From NCBI GenBank assembly GCA_947561395.2, contig OX387182.1, forward strand, positions 52,537,283 to 52,601,282: a stretch of DNA of 64,000 nt. The letters run 5' to 3'. The stretch comes from Buxus sempervirens (taxonomy: Eukaryota; Streptophyta; Magnoliopsida; Buxales; Buxaceae). The notes under the pieces are model-generated. The model worked only from the letters and a program-made list of their open reading frames with translations, searched no databases and had not been told where the DNA came from. This document shows, piece by piece, positions 34,631-46,000 of the stretch. Numbering within the stretch: the first letter of the stretch is position 1; the number at the start of each line of letters is the position of its first letter. The translations under genes and the position numbers were made by a program.

Positions 34631-35462
34631 AACACGGATTGAAAATCCCATTAAAGGGAGAAAGGGCTTCGTTGGAGACGAGAAAGCCCAAAAAGGGGTG
34701 CTCGGTAAACTGAGACACGTCCAGACCCAGAACTGCACCTGGACTATGGGGGTCGAAGCCCTCTAGTACCTAACAACACAAAACCAAACTAAGGACTGCA
34801 CAATAAACCTGATTGTGCTAGAAACGAAAACGAAACAAAACACCAAAAAACAGATTTCACGGGCAAAGAGTTGATGCAACAAAATCTTCGAAACCTCTGG
34901 TCCTAATGAACCATACAAGGTTAAAACTATGCAACCCCTCCCCGACTTCGTCCCCATCAGGGTCGTCTGCATCTGCATCATCATTCGTAGCCACATCCAT
35001 TCACAGCAAATGCAAGCCGCAATCACCAAACGTCAAAGTAACCAAATCCGGTCACTTTCTAAAACTCAACTCGGGGAAGAAAGTGAAGAGTCGAATATTT
35101 GCTCAGATGAACTAACAAAGACAGCACCTCAGAAACATGGTATCTCATAGAACTCAACCCAACTAAATCACCTGAGAAACGTGGTATCTCCCATCACAAG
35201 ATGATGCTTGCCCCCACAACTGAGTAGATAAACAAAGCGAAGACCAATGTGAAGCCTGGAGCTCGCTGGATGTAGTCGAAACCCGAGAACCAGCAAAAAG
35301 CGTCAGGGAAGAAGACGAAGAACAGTCGAAACCGGTCTCCAAAACCACTCAATAACGAGTGGAAAGAGGAGAGCGGTCGAAAAATCTCGTCCGAAACTGA
35401 CGGTAAAACCGCTGACTCGACAACCACTTACCACCTCGAACCAACCAAACAAATCGCCTTAC
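34631..35462 (-). other. Remaining 5' part of the retro-insertion
   Basis: Higher G+C than its surroundings. Minus-strand open frames at 35163-35427 and 34763-35029 show no recognisable domain. Confidence 0.4.
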
Positions 35463-35494
35463 CCAAGTTTTACGCATACCCTACGTGGAGAAAC

Positions 35495-35643
35495 GAGACC
35501 GTTTCATTGGAGCCACTCAGTGGTTCTAGCGTGAAACGTACGAATGGATGGCCCTTTTCAATAGTGGGACCCACACCACAAAATGCATCCCATCCGATAG
35601 TTTCACTGGACCACCGGATTTTGACTTAGAAGAAATGTTCACC
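35495..35643. repeat. 149-bp insertion flanked by GGAGAAAC
   Basis: Flanked by perfect 8-bp repeats GGAGAAAC at 35487-35494 and 35644-35651. Holds inner inverted motifs (CCACTCAGTGGTTC and a TTTCACTGGACCACC-like partner). Related sequence lies near 1040-1150. The unit A site is empty but carries a footprint-like doubled octamer. Confidence 0.6.
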
Positions 35644-35874
35644 GGAGAAACCATTGAAACGTTACCCTCGCCTTAATTTCTCGTTAGCTTTATTTTGCTC
35701 CGTCAAACTATCCTTCTCTTCACCTTCTTCCTCTTCTTTCTTCTCTTCTCTTTCTCCTACCTCGGACCCACCTTTTGATCCATCATTAGCACCTCCTTAT
35801 GCCTTTTATATAAAACCTTCCCTCAACCAGGTTTTCCATTTTCAAGTATACTCTTAGGCTTTTGATCTCTAGAC

Positions 35875-36309
35875 ATGGATAAACCAAATTTTCATCACCA
35901 AAGAAAGAGCAGCAAATAGCCCAAACCTAAGAAGAAACTAATCAAAGTTGTGTACTTCACAGACCCTATTATGGTGAAGACTACAGTTTCAACGTTTAGA
36001 TCCCTGGTTCAAGAGCTCACCGGCCGAGACTCCGATGCCACCGATGCAGCTAAGTTCTTGGAGATCAGTGGTGTTCAGGGTGTCCCTGATCTAGGAACCA
36101 AGGTCACAGATGATCCTATAGTAGTGGAGGTCCCTGGGGTAGTTGGCTCATATGGCAAGTCACTACCCGGAAGTTCTGAATCGTTTTTAGAGGCATTTGA
36201 TGATGTCTTACCCTATCAAATGCTAGAAGGTTCATTTGAGCTCTTGCCCTCTAAAATATTCTATGGATCCTCCTCAGTTGATGTGAGTAGAAGCCTTGAT
36301 GCAGTGTAA
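35875..36309 (+). pseudogene. Disrupted second copy of the VQ-motif gene
   Basis: Aligns codon for codon with the intact gene at 4637-5071. The start codon is at 35875, but codon 15 is TAG (35917-35919) where the other copy has CAG. The rest of the frame, including FRSLVQELTG, is open to the TAA at 36307-36309. The first in-frame ATG after the stop (35971) would give a 112-residue protein that keeps the VQ core but lacks the basic N-terminal stretch. By eye the copies differ by about 15 amino-acid changes against roughly half as many silent ones, suggesting relaxed constraint. Upstream ACGTCA motifs are more than 7 kb away. A pseudogene is most likely; a truncated VQ protein is possible. Confidence 0.82.
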
Positions 36310-36430
36310 TTTGGTTGTTTAAGATCTAGTAGATAACGACCACATGTCTATAGCTATCAACATATAAGTATGCTGTTTAATTAAGGCACGCTATATTTTA
36401 GTGCTTCATTTCTATTTTTCTTCATCCTTG

Positions 36431-37660
36431 TATTACTCCTAAATTGGGTTTGGCTTGGCACGTGGCGGTAGGGATGACGTGTCTGTGTGCAAGCATGCCA
36501 GTATCTTTGGATACAAAATTTGGGTTGGGTCTTGACCCCGGGCACCTATTCCGGGTCTAAACCGAAATTGGTCTAGCCATATTGCAAGTCATCTATAATA
36601 ATAATTGGTTAGACAAAAGAATGAAGACTAGGGGTTCGGTTTTCGTTTGGGTTCTTAGTCGTGTTTAAAAGAACAAGTGGCAACAAAAAAGCAATATAAA
36701 TTTAGATATCTGAATATAAATTCAGATATCGATCGCTGAAAGTACAACCGTTTATTACAACAAGTCTCCAAATAAAGCAAAAAGAAATAAAAGCAAAGAA
36801 AATGACCACAAGTCTCCAAATAAAGCAAAAAGAAATAAAAGCAAAGAAAACCAACAATGCTAGCAGTACCGGCCTCCCCTTGCTCTATAGCCGTAATCAG
36901 AGTATAGAATAACGATACAGGGAGCATCTGATAGCAGAGTTTATTCGGAGGTTCACCCAGGAATACCATTTAGCTGACACTCGGCTACTCACCTGGCTTG
37001 ACAAAAAGGAGTTTTGGTATTAGCTACTCTTAACTTTGTAGCCATAATCGGAGTATAGAGTCAGGAAAATAGGGGTGGCCTAGACTTCTTTGTCGGTGGC
37101 AGGATCTTTACTTTGATTGGAATAAACAGTAGCCAGGAATGTCATTGCGATAGGAAGCAGTGAGAGGAGTTCTAAATTATCCCTCTTGCTACAGTGTGAG
37201 TGTAGGAGATTGGATAGTGATCACGGATGATCAAAAGATAATTATAATAACTGGTTGCGGTTGAGTGGATGTTGTCTTAGAACACTTCGCAGATATGCCT
37301 TTTATAGCTGATTCTTAGCGATGGTTTAACGTCCTATGATTTCACGATCTTCATGACGGTTTGAAGTCGTTAATTAACTTCTCACTACTCTCCCTACCGA
37401 ATGACAGTTTGCCACAGTCCCAACAACTAACTTCTTGAATTACCGTTGTTCGTTAAGATAGTTGAATTATTTGTACGCCAAGTTCGGCCACGAAACGTAT
37501 TTTGGTTATACCCATTTGGCTGATAATGTCACTCTCACGCATATAAAAGTTGTTTTCTTGCTTCGGCATGTGTATATGCCTACGTATCTTTGCTTGTACA
37601 ATTAACCAGTGGACGCCACGTGGCCTTCCTTTATTCACTAGGCTACAACGATTGTAAACA
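36431..37660 (-). mobile_element. Solo LTR, family W, copy in unit B
   Basis: 1230 bp with a perfect 5-bp target duplication CCTTG at 36426-36430 and 37661-37665. Homologous to 7710-8817. A reverse TATA-like box (CTATAAAAGG on the minus strand) is near 37310. It splits the 3' flank of the VQ pseudogene; the broken host sequence, which matches 5168 onward in unit A, resumes at 37661. The unit A and B family W insertions are at different sites, so they are independent. Confidence 0.82.
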
Positions 37661-38566
37661 CCTTGTCTAGCCATTCAAGATATATGATATCTTTGGGGTT
37701 ATCAAATATCAATGTCCTAGTTCCATTCTTCACACCCACTGAAGTAATCAACATCTGGTAAAGGTCACAAAGTAGACTCACTAACATCTATACACTTAGT
37801 CCACTTGAACTAATGGGGCATGCCACTCTATACCCATATCTGACAATGGTGAAATATATAGTAGAGAAATATTAAGTAATAACCCAAATGGATAAGAGAG
37901 TACTATATGCATGGATAGAACATGAAATTCATATCACACACATGTGATTGTGTAATCACCTTTCACTATCAGCTTTCTTTTGTTAGTTTCAGCCTTCCAA
38001 CTTGGATTGTACGACAAGGCGTTGGAGCTTCTACATCTTGTCTCTTTGCACTTTAGTTCTTTGGATCCGTGCCATCTTCTGCAAGTTGATTAGCTTGAGA
38101 GTGAAATAAGTCAAATCGTTAGTATTCAATATGGGGTCTAGCTCAAAAACTTAATTTGGTCCTATTTGTATGAGTAGGTGGTTAATTGCTTCCAAAGGAT
38201 ATTCTAATTTATGAAGATCCTTTGAATCTGATATTAGTCCAAACAATATCTTTCTTTGATTGATGTTTCTTTTGCCCAAGTTGGCTTCAAATGCATGCGT
38301 CGTCTATGATTTCACTAATTAACCATATGTGCATGCATTGTTGGTGCCAATGATGTGAATTTAATTAAGCATGATTCATAACTTTATCTCCAAAAAATTG
38401 TTTCAGTGGGTATGATTAATTTTAAAAAAAAAAAACTAAACAAAATAAAGCGCGGTAATGTGTTACTGCCTCTATATATCTTAATTTGAGGCGGAAAAAT
38501 GCTAGTAAAAACTCGCCCCCTATTAATCCGTGTTTTGTAGAAGGGTGTTGATTTGAAGTATTTCAG
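37661..38566. other. 3' flank of the VQ pseudogene
   Basis: Matches parts of 5168-6060 in unit A. No gene seen. Confidence 0.5.
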
Positions 38567-38748
38567 TTCGGATGAGGGACTGTGCAGCTTCTATCTACAA
38601 TGTTATTTGCAGCACATATAGGATGCCGTTCACTTATTGTTCATCCATTTTTTTAGTTTTTATTTTTTTGTGTAAGACCCACATTGAACGGCACTCCTTC
38701 AATACTGTAAATAAAAGTGTAGATAGAGGCTGTACAGTCCACATTCCG
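38567..38748. mobile_element. Short MITE with ~50-bp terminal inverted repeats
   Basis: 182 bp. The left arm contains GGACTGTGCAGC and CTATCTACA; the right arm is their complement over about 50 bp. A 7-bp repeat ATTTCAG flanks it (38560-38566, 38749-38755). The inner part also pairs (GCCGTTCA and TGAACGGC), so almost the whole element can fold into one hairpin. Confidence 0.8.
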
Positions 38749-38755
38749 ATTTCAG

Positions 38756-39624
38756 TCTGCACTTGATAGCTAAAATTCTTTCAGCTCTATTGACATTCTC
38801 AACTTGTTGGCCCATAATAAGGGATATGAAGATGTTTGTGAAATAATTGTTATCAAAATCTATAAAAAGTGACAGACTGTTCCAAACAAAATAATCCTAT
38901 AATGTAAAAATTCTTAATGGAGTGTGATTATACCACATTATTGTACATATATTAGCTTCAAGGACTTGTGTTCTATTGTGAGACTAAATTTCTTGCTTTA
39001 AAAGATAAAAGAATTTTGGACACAAAGACAGTCAATTTTGAGGCTTAAACAATAGAAAGTACACAACAATAAGTCATTGTTTAATTTCATGTGAATTTAA
39101 CTTGGGTTTGCACAACTTTGTTCCAGAGAGTGAACTACTTAATTAGAGGGCTAATTAATTCTCCAAAGCTCTCAAGTATAAATTGACATTATGAGTTCCA
39201 TAATCAGCTCCTGGATTCTAGTCACCATAATTAATGATGTGGCACTTTGAACTGCAATAGATATATCAAGGAAGTGAGATTAATTAATGCAAAGAATTAG
39301 ACAAGGCAAAGCTGAGCAGTTCACTACTATAAATGGATTGAACTTAACTGTTATTTATGAACAGTACTAAAAGGTAAAGAAACACTAAAATATAGTGTCT
39401 TACAAATAGTTCATTATATGCTCAAGATATAGCAGACAAGATATTCATATCCATAGAGAAACTGAGATCCTAAGGAAATTAACCTTAATTCAGAAAAAAA
39501 AAATAGAACAAAACCCAATATTCTTCCAATAAAGCAAACAATCTAATTAATGGGACAATCAAAAGATAAAAAAAAGGGAGTGCAGCCTACTACCCCCATC
39601 TCAAGTAGATAAATCCAACTAAAC
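38756..39624. other. Intergenic, nothing recognised
   Basis: A+T-rich, with no open frame, repeat pair or RNA gene that I can support. Confidence 0.4.
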
Positions 39625-40031
39625 TTGTGCACATAAACTCCCTAATATTTTGAAAATGTCAAAAACCGTCCTTCACATATGCATGAATGATCATAAAGGC
39701 CCTTTCAAAAAGATTTTATACCTAAAATACCCTTATATGCGAAATGACAAAATTATCCTTATCCTAGATTTATAAGAAAACTTTTGGAAATGTCTTAATA
39801 GAAAAAGTTAAAATTTTTGTTTTTATTAGGACTTATTTAGCTGTATTAAATCTCTATTTTAGTTTGATATTTTCAAGAATGTATCACGTTTTGTACAAAG
39901 TTAATCTGACGGGCTAGTTTGATCGGTTCAATATTCTTGAATTAAAGGAGGTTTTTGTGACCATTTGTGCGAATGTTAAGAAAAGTTTTTTTTTTGTCAT
40001 TTTCCAAACGTAAGGGAGTCCATGTGCATAA
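39625..40031. mobile_element. MITE-like element, repeat family R39, full copy
   Basis: 407 bp with imperfect inverted ends over about 75 bp (TTGTGCACATAAACTCCC and the complement of GGGAGTCCATGTGCATAA). The middle matches the truncated copies at 2845-3206 and 25155-25509 in inverse orientation. No target duplication is clear. Confidence 0.65.
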
Positions 40032-40439
40032 GTGATAATGCAGCCGCCATGTACGAAAAAGTTTGAAATCACACGCTTACCAAAAAAAAAAAGGTTTGAA
40101 ATCACACAACGAAAGAAACCAAAAAATTGTTCCGACGTTCGTTGAATCTGTGAGAAAAGAATAACAAACAGTGTAAATTACATTTTCGTCCCAAGACTTT
40201 AGATGAATACACTAATGCCTCTAAGGTTTCTGAAATTTCTATGTCGCCCACTTTGCCTTGATGTGATAGGATACAGATTTTTTGCTCGTTTGAACCGATT
40301 AGAGAATTTATTAATAACTTTTTTTCCTTTTTTTTTTTTGTATATTGTGGTCATTGTAGTTATTTATATTGTGATTGGTTAGGTTCAGTTTGACCTTAAA
40401 ACAGAAACCAAATTTGATTTTAATCTACGTCTATATATC

Positions 40440-41800
40440 TATGCTATATCGCGCCAACCAAAATGTGGGACTTTCCAAAAATGGCCTCGCATATTATCAT
40501 TAAGATTCATTAATAAAAGGGTACAATAGTCAAAATGCCTCAATCTTTTAAAACTTAATAATTAGTTGCAAAACTCTTCCGTCTCCGTCTACCTCTTTCT
40601 TCGTACATTCGGTATTGCATGTGCACTCGGTTAGTTATATATTAAGGGAACTATTGAAGCATGTTAATTATTATGTTCAACTTCCTCAAAATGCTTTTAC
40701 ATTTCATTGTTAAGCTTCATTAATAAAAGGGGTATAATAGTCATATGTATCTCAATCCATTTAATGGTGGCTGAATTTGAATTATTTTCAAAAAGTATTA
40801 CTAAAAATCAACTTTCCCTTTTGATTATAATTTTATGAAAATATACCCAAAAAAGTCCACTTTTCTAAGTAAAGCATTCAAATTAATTATTGTCACTTGG
40901 AAGGTGAAAAATCCCCAATACGTGAGTTCAACACTTATCCTCACCAATACTTTACAGTTTGCTTCCAACCAAAACAAGTAGGTTAGGTGATGGGTGTTTG
41001 TGTTTTAGAATGGTTTGAAATCATCTGCTTCTCTTGCAACAGACCGATGTTGTTTCAGTCACTGCCTAGATTTCTTGTTGTTGAAAATTATGAAAATATC
41101 TTTTATTAGAAAAAATCTAACTGTGGCAGCATCTTACTCAAACTGCATTGTTTGTTGCAGGAGGAGGAAGCAGCAGACAATTTCATGCCATGTTGATTGT
41201 ACCCAAAAAAAAAAAAAAAAAAGGGTATTCAAAAAGCAAGACTTTATGGAGATGAGTTGGCATGTGAAATTATATTCTTGAGACCTACCTTTGAATAGTC
41301 CCATTCCCAAGACAAGCCTGACTGAAAAGATCACAATGAGTCCATTTCTCAAGGTTTGGACCTAAACAAATATTTATAAACCCTACCCAACTCTTGGCCT
41401 TTTACCTAAACCCAACCAAACCTGCCCATGGGCCCTTAAGGAGACCCAATCACTCCCCAGCCCACATCATTGACCGGCTAAACACCATTACAGCCAACTT
41501 AGGCGTGCAGATTCAACAATCATGGGCAATCCTCAACCCTCAATTACATACAAGAAAAAAAACACAACAAAACTCATATTATATATTGCCATTGATACGG
41601 GCACCCCATTTACCTCCATTACTTTCTTTCCCATTTTTTTTAATTGTTTTTGCCCTTCTGGCCTATCATTTCATTTCATTTGTAAGGAAAGAGCAGAATA
41701 TTCTCTTATTAAGATTAAGAAAAAAGAAAAAAACCAAGAAAAAGTGCCCCATTTATCAAGATATACAGAGCACCTTAATCCATTTAAGTTAATTAATTAT
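40440..41800. other. Intergenic region upstream of KEG
   Basis: Contains a direct repeat about 207 bp apart (TTCATTAATAAAAGGG near 40507 and 40714) and, at about 40765-40820, the right end of the MITE family seen at 3897-4252. Short open frames at 41015 and 41394-41803 have no recognisable domain and run through low-complexity sequence. Confidence 0.4.
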
Positions 41801-42229
41801 TAAAAACTTAAAAAGGCTGAGGAAACGAGTGTTCGGACTGGAAAAAGAAGCAAGGAGGCTGCCAAGAGGCGAAAGAAAAGGGGAAGAGCCAACACATAAA
41901 AGCTGCTGCTTCTGCTCTCTTCCTCTGCTTCTCCTCGTCTGCTCTCTCTCTATGTCTCTATTTCTCTCTGTCTCTCTCTCTACGTCTCTATCCAAATTCT
42001 CATCCTCTGATCTCTTCCTTGATCTCTCCCACTAAAACCCTCTCTCCATCTGTCTTAAAATTTCCTCAATTTAGTCATGGATCTACCGTTTTTGCTTCGT
42101 TCCATCTCGAATTTCAATCTCAATCTTAGTTTTTCTTTTTTTTCGGACGCTCTAGATGTCTTGCATGTTTGATTCATTGTTTTGATCGTCGATTCATTCG
42201 ATTTGGATTCGAGTAAAGAGGGGGAGAAG
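41801..42229 (+). promoter_or_regulatory. KEG: Probable KEG 5' leader and proximal promoter
   Basis: A CT-rich tract (about 41905-42055) typical of plant 5' leaders precedes the start codon. Two short upstream frames fall inside it: 42077-42172 (31 codons) and 42156-42185 (9 codons). The transcription start cannot be fixed from sequence, and an intron in the leader cannot be excluded. Confidence 0.5.
42077..42172 (+). other. Upstream open reading frame in the KEG leader
   Basis: ATG at 42077 to TGA at 42170-42172, 31 codons, ending 57 bp before the KEG start. A second ATG (42156) opens a 9-codon frame that overlaps its end. If transcribed, these could reduce translation of the main frame. 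Confidence 0.35.
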
Positions 42230-43017
42230 ATGAAGGTTCCTTGCTGTTCAGTCTGCCAGACGAAATACGACGAGGAAGAGAGAGTTCCCCTCTTGCTTCA
42301 ATGCGGCCACGGTTTCTGTAAGGATTGCCTTTCTCATATGTTCTCTGTTTCGCCTGATACCACCCTTTCTTGCCCTAGATGTCGCCATGTCTCCGTCGTG
42401 GGAAATTCCGTTAGCGCCCTTCGCAAGAACTTCGCGGTTCTCGCTCTCATCCACTCCAGCTCTTCTTCCTTCGATTGTGATTTCACTGACGAGGACAACG
42501 ACAGTGACGATGAGAACGACGGTGGTGAACTGGATGACGATGAAGGTGAGTTCGGCCGTCACAGGCGCAGTCGCCAGTCGCATACTTCGAGCTCGGGATG
42601 CAATGGTGGTGCTGGTGCTGGTTCGCTTATTGAGCTCTCTCCGCACCATGACTTGAGGCTGGTTCGGCGGATTGGGGAAGGGAGGAGGGCTGGAGTGGAG
42701 ATGTGGTCGGCGGTATTGTCTAGTGGTTCTTCATCGGCGGTGGCGGCACTAGCAACGGCTTCATCTTCGACGGGTAGGTGTCGTCACCGGGTTGCGGTGA
42801 AGAGGGTGACGGTCGGGGATGATTTGGATTTGGTCTGGGTGCTGAGTCAGCTTGAGAATTTGAGGAGGGCGTCGATGTGGTGCAGGAATGTATGTACGTT
42901 TCATGGTGTTATGAGAATGGAGGGACGCCTGTGCCTTGTTATGGATAGGTATTCTGGCTCGGTTCAGTCTGAGATGCAGCAGAATGAAGGGAGGCTTACT
43001 CTTGAGCAGATTCTCAG
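42230..43017 (+). CDS. KEG: KEG exon 1 (RING and start of kinase domain)
   Basis: 788 bp, 262 codons plus two bases. Ends CTCAG before GTATTC. Encodes the RING finger, acidic linker and kinase N-lobe up to LTLEQIL. Confidence 0.96.
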
Positions 43018-46000
43018 GTATTCTTTTCTGTCTTTAAAGTTTGTATTTTGTATTTTGTTTCTTAATTGGGTACTCTGCTTTCCTCTCCTCATGCTAAAAC
43101 AAGATTGGTCTCATTTTATGTGCTTACTTAGTGGACAAAATCAATTTTTGCCAGAAGAAAATGGGGTTCAGTTTCATTTATTTATTTCTTTTTATGGGGT
43201 ACACAAGTAGCTGAATATAGGTAACGGTATAAGTTTTAATAACCATTTCCTTTTGCTTTCTGTGGAATGATTTCTCAGGAAAATTCCATTGATCTTTCAA
43301 ATGTATGTGCTTTTTGAGACACAATTTTCCTTTTTATTCTTTTCTTTCTCTTATGCAATCTGCTTTGAGGGATAATGCGGATTTGTTAGTTGATTTATAC
43401 AATTCTAACCGAAAAAATTTATATTATGATATTTTATACAAATCAGCCCAAGTATATGTGAAGCTACAATCAATCTAGTTAAAGAATGACCTCTATGGTA
43501 TCAAGTTGACTAATAGGTGAAAAAGGGTATCATGCTTTGTTTCTACTCTCCCATCAGATATCAGACATGGCCTATATGCCATTTTGGTGATAGAATGTTC
43601 AGATGAAAGCAAACAATGAGGATCTATAAGGATATGATAATCTGATTTTGGATGCCACGCTGTGTTTGGGCCCATAAAAAAACACATGAATGGAGACAAA
43701 CAGGAGAGGAATAAAACTTCTTGGGAAGTGCCAGTATCTAGCGTGAAAGTAAAGACTTTCTTTCTCCTTATGACCCATATAGATGATTTGTATAAAATGA
43801 AGAAGGGTGTTAATTTAATAAAAAATGCCAGTTGTAGCTGCAAAAAACAAAATAACAGCACATAATCTTGCAAAATCAGTCGATAAGGCAGCAAGTGTTC
43901 CCCTGGGAAAGAGACCTGATTGGCAGCTTTCCAACTTCTTTCACATTTGTTTACTGAACGTTGGGGACATTGGGGGTACTAATAAAAAAGGGGTCTGATC
44001 ACCAGATTTATAACTTCCTTCCCTATGTTTTCTGGTCGTTGGGATCTTATAGTTCTGTTCCTCCTTACGCAGCACGGGATAGCAAAAGAGCTCATCTTAA
44101 CAATAGATTGTGTTACGTGAGTCATTGACAGATCAGTAGCTGATGATAATACAAGTCTACTAGATCGACTATGAAAGCCAAAACAAAGTCAAACAACCTT
44201 TCAAACTCTGATAAGCAAAGGGACAAAAGTCAAACAACTTTGGCAGAACTCCAGAGACTTTTCTTCTTTGACACTGGATCAAATTTCTCTCAAAACTGCA
44301 TAACACTTTTCCAAAATCCACTATGTGGCTTCCTTTGAACCTTTTTTGATGTATTTCTGATGTAATTGCATTTTGCTACAATATCTGCAATAACTGTATT
44401 TTTTTCCGACCTATTTTTTGCAACCATTTGAAGAGAAATAATAGTGGAACTCCTGAATTTTGCAAGATAATAAAATATGACATCTGTTTGAAACTATTCT
44501 ACTAACATTTTTATTAACCATGCCAAAGAAACTTATTGTTGATAACATTGTTGGAGGGCATCTGGATGCTTACAGATATTTTTGAAGATTTTCAAATGTT
44601 GTTTGCTTGCTCATTTATACTTTATAGGTACATAGGGCCTGCCCTTTTGCACTCTCAATGCAGTATATTCATCTCCTGAAAAGGAAAACAGTTCCCTGCC
44701 TGCAAAAGGCGGAAAAAAGGCATATAATTCCTCACATGCACCACACTTGTCTACATGTTCTGAAAGATCAAATGATTCTTCTCCTTCCATCTTGTTTAGC
44801 ATATCCGACTGACTCAATAACATTTTGAGCATCTTCATGCTCATTGAGGTTAAATATGTAGATTTTGATTGAATATCACACACTCAGGATTATTTAAAAT
44901 TACAACGAAAACTACTACGATAAGAAAAGGTTTTAGTAGAATTTTCAAAATAAGGTTGATATCATTTTGAGAAAATATTGTGCACTTTAAAATGGAGTTT
45001 CAGTGCCGCTTTGAGGTGGAAAAATTTGAAAAATTTCAGGAAACAGTTGAGAGCATTTAAAAGCCATCTCAACATGACTTAATGAACTTTAAACCTTATG
45101 ACTCCAGATCCTAAGAAGGTTACAACACAAAGCACATCGGTCAATGGTCAACTTCCTTAAAATAACATAATTAGTCTGCAGATCAAAGTGAAACTGTCTA
45201 AACATTGGTACTGTGCTTCAATTTGGTTTTATAATTCTAGATATTCCTGAATGAGTACTCCCTTACTGGATTCCATACCAAAGAGGCTGTGAAAAGATAG
45301 AAAAATGGAACAATGGAACAGATTCACACAAGTCCATCCTGAAGCAGCCTCCATTTTCTAAAAGTGACTCTTGTTGTTTTTAGAAAACTCTTGTAAAAGA
45401 CTAGTGATGGTCTTCATAAGCAAATTTATAGACCAATTTCAGGAGGAAGAAATTGGTTCTGAGCATTACCTGAGGTTAATTTCTGCCACATTCCTCAAGA
45501 AACAATTAAGGAAAACCCATCTAAAAGGTTAGTGGTGTTATATGTGAGAACATTATGTAGGCTATTGATGGGTTTAGTTAACACATTTTGCAACTTTAAT
45601 GAATAATATTATTATTGTGGATGCTACTATGCTTGGCTGATTTTGATATCCATAAATAACAGAAATGGAATGGAACATGCAACAGGTATTTCTAGAAGTT
45701 TATTCATTTGCACACTCTCCTACAAAAAACGATATACCTGTCAAAATTCCTACTACATTTAAGTATCTGATTTTTTAACTCCATAAGTTGTCCCATTTCT
45801 CCCCAGATCTCCAGATCAAGTTCCTTGATAGTGCTGTACTTAATATTATTAGTGTATGAATACCTAGATTTTGTTGGGATTTGGATGTACTTACCTACTG
45901 CTTAACCATGTGGTATTTAAACTCATTTCACTTAATTATTGAAAGCCTTTGAATGATCTCTGATCACAGAAGCAAAAGGCCTTAGTCAGCATATAAGCTT

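Larger units (their letters stand above)
28616..35462 (-). mobile_element. Poly(A)-tailed retro-insertion (LINE-type or retrocopy), split by a hAT element
   Basis: A 15-bp target duplication, CCAAGTTTTATGCAT (28601-28615) and CCAAGTTTTACGCAT (35463-35477), flanks an insert whose left edge is a T run, the poly(A) tail of a minus-strand transcript. Unit A has the single, unduplicated site near 4373-4388. Own sequence is 28616-28860 plus 34631-35462, about 1.1 kb. I see no reverse transcriptase, so it may be a truncated LINE 3' end, a non-autonomous relative or a retrocopied mRNA. Confidence 0.75.
23640..40440. repeat. Unit B of the tandem segmental duplication
   Basis: Counterpart of unit A, in the same orientation. 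Its private insertions include hAT elements at 23869 and 24676, the LTR-bearing nests at 25834-28330 and 28616-35462, and a solo LTR at 36431. Confidence 0.8.

Noticed and set aside
41394-41803. 132-codon open frame just upstream of KEG
   Set aside because: Low-complexity C terminus (poly-lysine from an AAAAGAAAA tract), no domain, and it abuts the CT-rich KEG leader.
42248-42649. 133-codon minus-strand open frame over KEG exon 1
   Set aside because: It is the antisense shadow of the RING-coding exon, with G+C-rich codon structure mirrored from the real frame.
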